Shown here in pieces: positions 7,401 to 10,584 of a DNA stretch of 10,584 nt. Numbering within the stretch: the stretch's first letter is position 1; every line of letters begins with the position of its first letter. The position numbers and the translations under genes were made by a program. The notes beneath the pieces were generated by a model. It worked only from the letters and a program-made list of their open reading frames with translations, was not told the DNA's origin and did no database searches. Source of the stretch: Pseudomonadota bacterium (GTDB lineage: Bacteria > Pseudomonadota > Gammaproteobacteria > Burkholderiales > Rhodocyclaceae). Location of the stretch: assembly GCA_009778425.1 (NCBI GenBank), contig WRJU01000199.1:1-10584 (forward strand). Direction: 5' to 3'.

Positions 7401-8849
7401 GCACAGCAATTTCCGCCTTTCGTACATGTGCAGCGCGATCTCATTTTTGATCTCGACTGGAGCATCCGTACCCAGGTCAGGCGCATCGCGCCGGAGGACG
7501 GCGGTTTTACCTTCCCTGTGCCGCTGTTGCCCGGCGAACACATCACCACCCCTGAACTCAAGGTTCAGGATGGCCGCGCCCTGGCGGTTTTTGCAAGCAA
7601 GACCAATACGGCCAACTGGGCGGCTCGGTTGGACAAGGTGAAGAATGTCATCGAACTGCGCGCCCCGCTTCTGACTGAACATGCGGAAACCTGGCGCGTC
7701 ACCGTGAATCCCTCTTGGCATCTGGAGTGGGAAGGCGTGCCGGTAACTCTCAAAAGCAGCGGGGAAGATGTGGTGTTTGAATTCCATCCCCTGCCCGGCG
7801 AAAAATTGGTGCTGACCCTGACGCAGCCCGTCAAGACCGAGGGCGGAATCCGCGCCATCGACAGTGTGCGGCTGGAGAACCATGTCGGCCAGCATGCCAG
7901 CGATGTCACGCTGGAATTCAATCTGCGGGCGAGTCAGGGAGGCGAGCATCTCATCACCCTGCCGTCGGAACTGGAAGTGCTCGAAGTGCGGCGCGGCGGA
8001 GTCCCCCTGAACCTGCAAGCGCGCGAAAATCGCCTGAGCCTGCCCGTTTCGCCAGGGTTGCAAACCTACACGCTCCGGCTGCGCCATCAAGGGAATGTCG
8101 GCCTTTTCATGTCCAGTCCGGGCATCGCCCTTGGCTTGCCAGCGGCCAACATCGACTTGCGCGTCGTTCTCGGCAAACAGCGCTGGATTCTTGCCACGAA
8201 GGGTCCGGCAGTTGGCCCGGCAGTGCTCTATTGGGGTGAACTGCTGGCGGCGCTTCTCCTTGCTTTCCTGCTGGCGAAAAGCGGTATTTCTTCGCTCAAA
8301 CGCTGGCAATGGTTCCTGCTCGTGTTGGGTTTTTCCACCTTTTCGTGGATGACGCTGTTTGTCATTACACTCTGGCTGCTCGTCATCGACTGGCGTGTGC
8401 GGCGCGAATCCTGTTCGGATTGGCCTGCGCGCAGGTTTAACGCCATGCAGGCAGGCATCGTCATACTGACCGCCGTGATGCTGTACAAGCTCATCAACAC
8501 CGTGCCTGAAGGTCTGCTTGGCGTACCCGATATGGGCATTCGTGGCTATGGTTCCGGCAACAACAATTTGGCTTGGTTTGCTGACCAGAGTGATTCACTG
8601 TTGCCCGTCGCCACGGTCTTCAGCCTGCCAATCTGGCTATACCGCGCGCTCATGCTGGCCTGGACGCTCTGGCTTGCAAACATCCTCATCCGCTGGTTGA
8701 GCCGGGGATTATCCGCGTGGCTCAAGAATGGCTACTGGAAGAAAACCGGGCGGATGTGGAAGAAAAAAACTGTTCCACAGCCTATCGCTTCAGAAACGGC
8801 CACTGGCGACGAGAAGTGTGATCAAAATGGTGAAGAGGGAGGGAAGTAA
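4458..8849 (+). CDS. large uncharacterised exported multi-pass membrane protein with duplicated halves
   Basis: A 1463-residue protein that I do not recognise as any named family. Visible parts of half 1: signal peptide (basic start, hydrophobic 11-31, VLAAAS cleavage-like site near 33); beta-rich exported region to about 500; membrane cluster at about 502-590 (three or four helices); hydrophilic Pro/Ala/Ser-rich linker 600-735 with a heptad-sized repeat at 654-673; one helix at 737-757. Half 2: hydrophobic segment 784-803 followed by Ala/Pro-rich residues, resembling a second signal peptide; beta-rich region to about 1255; helices around 1257-1273, 1283-1310, 1329-1345 and 1383-1412; a strongly basic tail (KNGYWKKTGRMWKKK), probably cytoplasmic. 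The modules at 42-168 and 817-932 align with each other, including cysteines C73/C838. No ATPase, protease, nuclease or transferase motif was seen. The start has a good ribosome binding site. The PNPOx-like gene follows after one base, so the two are probably co-transcribed. A role in the cell envelope is only an inference from topology. The gene is intact, with no frameshift. Confidence 0.85.
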   Translation: MKNHLGQKMGFRVFLFGLVALVPVLWSGAVLAAASSGDSTIPESLKPWKGWALHGQEAWLCPSVSGQHDRAFCAWPGELKLEAARQGDGMKFFQNWELQYESAVPLPGNRKYWPQQVAVDGRAHPVLMDGNTPIVWLTKGRHAVSGWISWQERPQAMDIPENVALVSLVIDGKPVLPLARHGKALMLGAQEDAVTRAEDSLDMQVFRKLSDGIPTRLTTRFLLKVSGKAREWSVSNVLPAHFVPIRISSPWAARLDTDGRLQVQVMPGQAVVEVEARLNKPFESVEPVFSPERPQEVWSYEAAPALRVTAVSPNESMLNVDPRQAGVPTEWLSLPAFVVNPKARFQIEERSRGQNEREGQRLMLKRDMWLDFSGKGFFARDRVEGTMRQGWRFDVAKPYRLERADSLMALAGQAPDDLSAALLVTVGADETLTGVEWHQMNVTLNAGVRLEAGTSSRVPVTGWQQSFDSVETTLRMPYGYRLIAAPGVDRASGNVWVERWTILDVFLAAFFALLAWRLFGTAGGVLSIAYLTLGMHESAPVQSFAVVIVLALLCRALPEGRLRKVLRVGERIALLCFVGAAVLFIPTQIRTALYPQLEGSGMVGTARLGAMPVARDSAVDRGEMLAPDDVSASPPPPRQAAPAEPVSSLSIKSSQEAVMRSQGAVVMSKEAEKPATLRRGMSAYAPEQRQRYAQSTVTQTGGGEPAWSLGDSYRLHWSGPVTEAQSVRLLVSPPWLTRLLRLLIVALLGWLVWRSIRVVFPGAGVPSSWGKPGAAKASTPSATAVLFILCLAGFVAAGLGFSTPTAAAPPESSAFPPDDLLEELRTRLLKAPECSPSCADVAKVRIDADASQLKVMLVAHVEAATSLPLPVSDEQMTLLGARVNGEAQPVLRVEEQNYIALPRGVHHVQLEYALDGDSASLGFPIRPAQIEFGSAYWQADGIDEGRLLGETLNFSRVAAATAAPSTDRKGGGDAAMALSSSAQQFPPFVHVQRDLIFDLDWSIRTQVRRIAPEDGGFTFPVPLLPGEHITTPELKVQDGRALAVFASKTNTANWAARLDKVKNVIELRAPLLTEHAETWRVTVNPSWHLEWEGVPVTLKSSGEDVVFEFHPLPGEKLVLTLTQPVKTEGGIRAIDSVRLENHVGQHASDVTLEFNLRASQGGEHLITLPSELEVLEVRRGGVPLNLQARENRLSLPVSPGLQTYTLRLRHQGNVGLFMSSPGIALGLPAANIDLRVVLGKQRWILATKGPAVGPAVLYWGELLAALLLAFLLAKSGISSLKRWQWFLLVLGFSTFSWMTLFVITLWLLVIDWRVRRESCSDWPARRFNAMQAGIVILTAVMLYKLINTVPEGLLGVPDMGIRGYGSGNNNLAWFADQSDSLLPVATVFSLPIWLYRALMLAWTLWLANILIRWLSRGLSAWLKNGYWKKTGRMWKKKTVPQPIASETATGDEKCDQNGEEGGK
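6417..6473 (+). repeat. 21-bp in-frame tandem repeat, about 2.7 copies
   Basis: Copies start at 6417 (TCACAAGAAGCCGTAATGAG), 6438 (TCACAAGGGGCCGTAGTGAT) and 6459 (TCAAAAGAAGCTGAG). They encode the seven-residue units SQEAVMR, SQGAVVM and SKEAEKP in the hydrophilic linker (residues 654-674) of the giant membrane protein. The period is a multiple of three, so copy-number change would lengthen or shorten the linker without breaking the frame. Confidence 0.7.
8837..8844 (+). promoter_or_regulatory. strong ribosome binding site deciding the start of the PNPOx-like gene
   Basis: GGGAGGGA lies inside the last codons of the upstream gene, 6 bases before the ATG at 8851. It decides for that ATG over an in-frame upstream ATG at 8728, which lies wholly within the preceding gene. 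Confidence 0.85.
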
Positions 8850-8850
8850 A

Positions 8851-9270
8851 ATGCAGGTAACGGCTCAAATGATCGGTGAATTGATCGACAGCCGAAATGT
8901 GTCGATCGTGGGTTCCGTCGATCAGAACGGTTTTCCCAACATCAAGGCCATGCTCGAACCGCGCAAGCATGACGGCATCAAGACTTTCTGGTTCACCACA
9001 AATACGTCCAGCATGCGCGTGGCGCAATTTCGCGCCAATCCAAAAGCGTGCATCTATTTTTTCGACCGCGACACTTTCCGGGGCGTGATGCTACAGGGCC
9101 ACATGGAGGTGTGTGAGGACGCGGCAACAAAGGAGATGATCTGGCGCGAGGGCGACACGCTCTATTACCGCGAAGGCGTGACCGACCCGGATTATTGTGT
9201 GCTGAGGTTTACCGCCGTTTCGGGGCGCTATTACGCGGAGCTTTCTACCAGCAGTTTCGAGGTGGGGTAA
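8851..9270 (+). CDS. pyridoxamine 5'-phosphate oxidase-like (split-barrel flavin-binding) protein
   Basis: A 139-residue cytoplasmic protein of the PNPOx-like split beta-barrel superfamily, which commonly binds FMN (some members bind F420 or heme). Seen in the sequence: the opening strand pair NVSIVGSVDQNGFPNIKAM (residues 15-33), then KTFWFTTNTSSMRVAQFRAN followed by PKACIYFFD (the family 'sSkkv.nlr.nP.v.l.f' pattern), GVMLQGHMEV, and a C-terminal strand RFTAVSGRYYAEL. The length suits the short general-stress-protein-26-like members, not true PdxH, which is about 210 residues or more and has a dimer/PLP-binding C-terminus missing here. The start follows a strong ribosome binding site. The upstream stop (TAA 8847-8849) is one base away, so translational coupling is likely. 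The substrate is unknown, and true pyridoxamine phosphate oxidase activity is unlikely. Confidence 0.85.
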   Translation: MQVTAQMIGELIDSRNVSIVGSVDQNGFPNIKAMLEPRKHDGIKTFWFTTNTSSMRVAQFRANPKACIYFFDRDTFRGVMLQGHMEVCEDAATKEMIWREGDTLYYREGVTDPDYCVLRFTAVSGRYYAELSTSSFEVG

Positions 9271-9293
9271 GAGGAAAGGCCGGAGTTGAATGC

Positions 9294-9902
9294 CTAGCCG
9301 CGCTCGGCAGGAAAAACCCCGGCTTCCGTCACCAGCCAGTTCATCGCGAGGTCGTGGGCTTGCGGTAGAACGTCGTTTTCGCGCCCAAGCTCGAAACCGA
9401 CTCCCACCGCAATCATCCTCATTGCGGCCAGTGTGCGGTCGAAATAGCCGCTGCCGTAGCCAAGCCGGTATCCGCGCGCGTCAAATGCGTTGAGCGGCAC
9501 GAGCGCCACATCCGGCGTAAGTGCTTCTCCGTGCGTTGGGAACGGGATGCCGTGCTGGTCGAGCGCCAGTTCCATTCCCGGCGTCCAGCGCCGGAAAACG
9601 AGCGGCGCGTCCCGCCCCACCACGACCGGCAAAGCCGCGATACGGGCCGTATCCCCATCCAGCCAGCGTTCCACCCATCTGCGGCAATCCGCCTCCGCGC
9701 GGAATGGCCAGCAAAAAGCCAGTACGCGCGGCGCGAGTTGGGCAACCAATGAATCGAGATGGCGCATGATGGCCGCTTCCCATGCGGCGCGGCGCGCGTG
9801 AGGCGCAGTTTCCCGCGCGGTGAGCGCGCGTTTGCGTATCGCGGCTCTTTGTGCCTGGGCCTCGATAGTATCCAGGAGGGATTTTTCTTCCTGCGGCTCC
9901 AT
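9294..9902 (-). CDS. ygfA: 5-formyltetrahydrofolate cyclo-ligase
   Basis: A 202-residue cytoplasmic enzyme (EC 6.3.3.2) that uses ATP to convert 5-formyl-THF to 5,10-methenyl-THF, returning the storage folate to one-carbon metabolism. It carries the N-terminal AIRKRALTAR stretch (21-30) typical of the family's nucleotide-binding start, FCWPFRAEAD (63-72; family 'y.pf.~E.d'), and the hallmark glycine-rich RGYRLGYGSGYFDRTL motif (143-158). The closing segment LPQAHDLAMNWLVTEAGV (179-196) matches the usual 'lP.e.hD.~~d.v~Te' pattern, but with Asn188 where Asp is common. An AGGAG lies 12 bases before the ATG, slightly far. The gene converges on the PNPOx-like gene with 23 bases between the stops, and is divergent from prfB. 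A GCCG/CGGC hairpin (9297-9308) lies at its 3' end, without a T-run. Confidence 0.93.
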   Translation of the reverse strand: MEPQEEKSLLDTIEAQAQRAAIRKRALTARETAPHARRAAWEAAIMRHLDSLVAQLAPRVLAFCWPFRAEADCRRWVERWLDGDTARIAALPVVVGRDAPLVFRRWTPGMELALDQHGIPFPTHGEALTPDVALVPLNAFDARGYRLGYGSGYFDRTLAAMRMIAVGVGFELGRENDVLPQAHDLAMNWLVTEAGVFPAERG

Positions 9903-9934
9903 ATTGTTACGGCGCTCCTCCAGCGGTTCGCCGC

Positions 9935-9940
9935 TATACT
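9935..9940 (+). promoter_or_regulatory. possible -10 box of the prfB promoter
   Basis: TATACT stands 38 bases before the prfB start codon, in the 75 bp between the divergent ygfA and prfB starts. No convincing -35 box is present at 16-18 bp spacing; TTGTTA at 9904-9909 is too far (25 bp). The call is weak. Confidence 0.3.
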
Positions 9941-9977
9941 ACGCGACTTTCCCCGACGTATTAGATAGAGCGCCATC

Positions 9978-10584
9978 ATGGAAGCAGAACGCCAGAATGC
10001 CATTGCCGAACGCATCGAAGACATCGCCGCGCGCGCGCGCGCGCTACGGAGGTATCTTTGACTACGAAGTCAAGGCTACCCGCTTAGAAGAGGTCAACCG
10101 CGCCCTGGAAGACCCCGCCGTCTGGAACGATGCCGCGCGCGCGCAGGAATTGGGACGCGAGAAACGCCAGCTTGAAAATGTCGTTCAGATTCTCGGGGCC
10201 GCCAGCCTTGACGCGCGCAACCTCAAGGAATTGTTCGATCTCGCCCAGGCTGAAGACGACGATGATACTTTTGAAGCCGTGGAGGGCGAACTTCAGGCGC
10301 TTACGGAGACCATCGAGACGCTCGAATTCCGGCGTATGTTCGCCCACCCGATGGACCCGGCTAATTGCTTCGTCGAAATCCAGTCCGGCGCAGGAGGGAC
10401 CGAGGCGCAGGATTGGGCTTCGATGCTGGAACGCATGTACCTGCGTTACGCGGAGAAAAAGGGGTTCACTGTTGAACTGCTCGAAGAGAGCGAAGGGGAC
10501 GTAGCCGGCATCAAGAACTGCACCATCAAGGTGAACGGCGAATACGCCTACGGCCACTTGCGAACCGAGACGGGCATTCATCGG
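9978..10584 (+). CDS. prfB: peptide chain release factor 2, 5' part with programmed +1 frameshift
   Basis: RF2 recognises UGA and UAA stop codons and triggers hydrolysis of the finished peptide on the ribosome. The reading starts at ATG 9978 and runs 27 codons (MEAERQNAIAERIEDIAARA..., ending LRRYL) to an in-frame TGA at 10059-10061. The real product skips T10059 and continues GAC (10060-10062) in the +1 frame, open to the window edge, giving DYEVKATRLEEVNRALEDP and 202 residues in total. The +1 frame contains domain 1 and then SGAGGTEAQDWASML, the conserved RF2/RF1 core start. It ends at YGHLRTETGIHR, just before where the stop-recognition SPF loop and the catalytic GGQ would follow. Family length is about 365 residues, so just over half is visible. 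The start is chosen because its short zero frame ends exactly in the conserved frameshift motif. No strong Shine-Dalgarno precedes it. In many bacteria lysS follows, outside this window. Confidence 0.95.
10028..10044. repeat. 17-bp alternating CG tract inside prfB
   Basis: An uninterrupted alternating C-G run of 17 bases encodes the ARARA part of the short zero-frame leader of RF2. It ends 3 bases before the internal Shine-Dalgarno-like GGAGGT (10048-10053). Such runs can adopt Z-DNA and are prone to slippage by two bases. Confidence 0.8.
10048..10062 (+). promoter_or_regulatory. RF2 autoregulatory +1 programmed frameshift site
   Basis: GGAGGT (10048-10053) is a Shine-Dalgarno-like element two bases before CTT TGA C (10056-10062). 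The arrangement matches the well-known E. coli prfB site AGGGGGTATCTTTGAC except for two or three bases in the leading segment. When RF2 is scarce, the ribosome pauses at the slowly read UGA and peptidyl-tRNA(Leu) slips +1 from CUU to UUU, making full-length RF2. When RF2 is abundant, termination at the UGA limits synthesis. Confidence 0.96.

Noticed and set aside
7071..8309. A 412-codon open frame antisense to the second half of the giant membrane-protein gene
   Set aside because: The forward frame is continuous over 1463 codons with coherent membrane segments and an internal duplication matching its first half. The reverse frame looks like random composition rich in Arg, Gln and His.
8728..8850. 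A 41-residue N-terminal extension of the PNPOx-like protein from an upstream ATG
   Set aside because: It lies entirely within the preceding gene in another frame and does not resemble the family. A strong ribosome binding site sits just before the ATG at 8851.
9297..9308. GCCG/CGGC hairpin at the convergent 3' ends as an intrinsic terminator
   Set aside because: The stem is only 4 bp and no T-run follows on either strand.
9978..10061. prfB as a pseudogene or sequencing error because of the in-frame TGA
   Set aside because: The stop lies exactly in the conserved programmed frameshift motif and the +1 frame continues with intact RF2 sequence to the window edge.

Overview
The window is GC-rich chromosomal DNA from a Gram-negative proteobacterium. 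Gene content and protein sequence look most like Betaproteobacteria (Rhodocyclales or Nitrosomonadales-like), but that is an impression without any database search. Almost every base is coding, there is no transposase, integrase, phage gene or CRISPR array, and the identified genes are mostly conserved core genes.

Left part (1-4372). The 3' end of gltX (glutamyl-tRNA synthetase) reads rightward and converges on a 690-residue membrane-bound diguanylate cyclase read leftward. A 41-42 bp imperfect direct repeat with small hairpins fills the gap and supplies the last codons of the cyclase. Upstream of the cyclase, on the same strand, is mnmC, the bifunctional tRNA wobble-uridine modification enzyme.

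Centre (4373-9270). An AT-rich 85 bp intergenic region separates mnmC from a divergent two-gene unit. Its first gene encodes a 1463-residue exported, multi-pass membrane protein that I cannot assign to a named family. The second encodes a small flavin-type (PNPOx-like) protein starting one base after the first gene's stop. The giant protein is the most interesting object here. Its two halves repeat the same plan: signal-like segment, cysteine pair, a beta-rich module and then a membrane cluster. The modules align residue for residue over about 65 positions, so it appears to be a tandem duplication or fusion of an ancestral exported membrane protein.

Right part (9271-10584). A leftward 5-formyltetrahydrofolate cyclo-ligase gene lies back-to-back with prfB (release factor 2). 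prfB carries the classical autoregulatory +1 frameshift site (Shine-Dalgarno-like GGAGGT, then CTT TGA C) and is cut by the window edge before its GGQ motif. A 17-bp alternating CG tract lies just upstream of the frameshift site.

Several genes concern translation (tRNA charging, tRNA modification, termination), but they sit in separate transcription units and I see no sign that they form one system.
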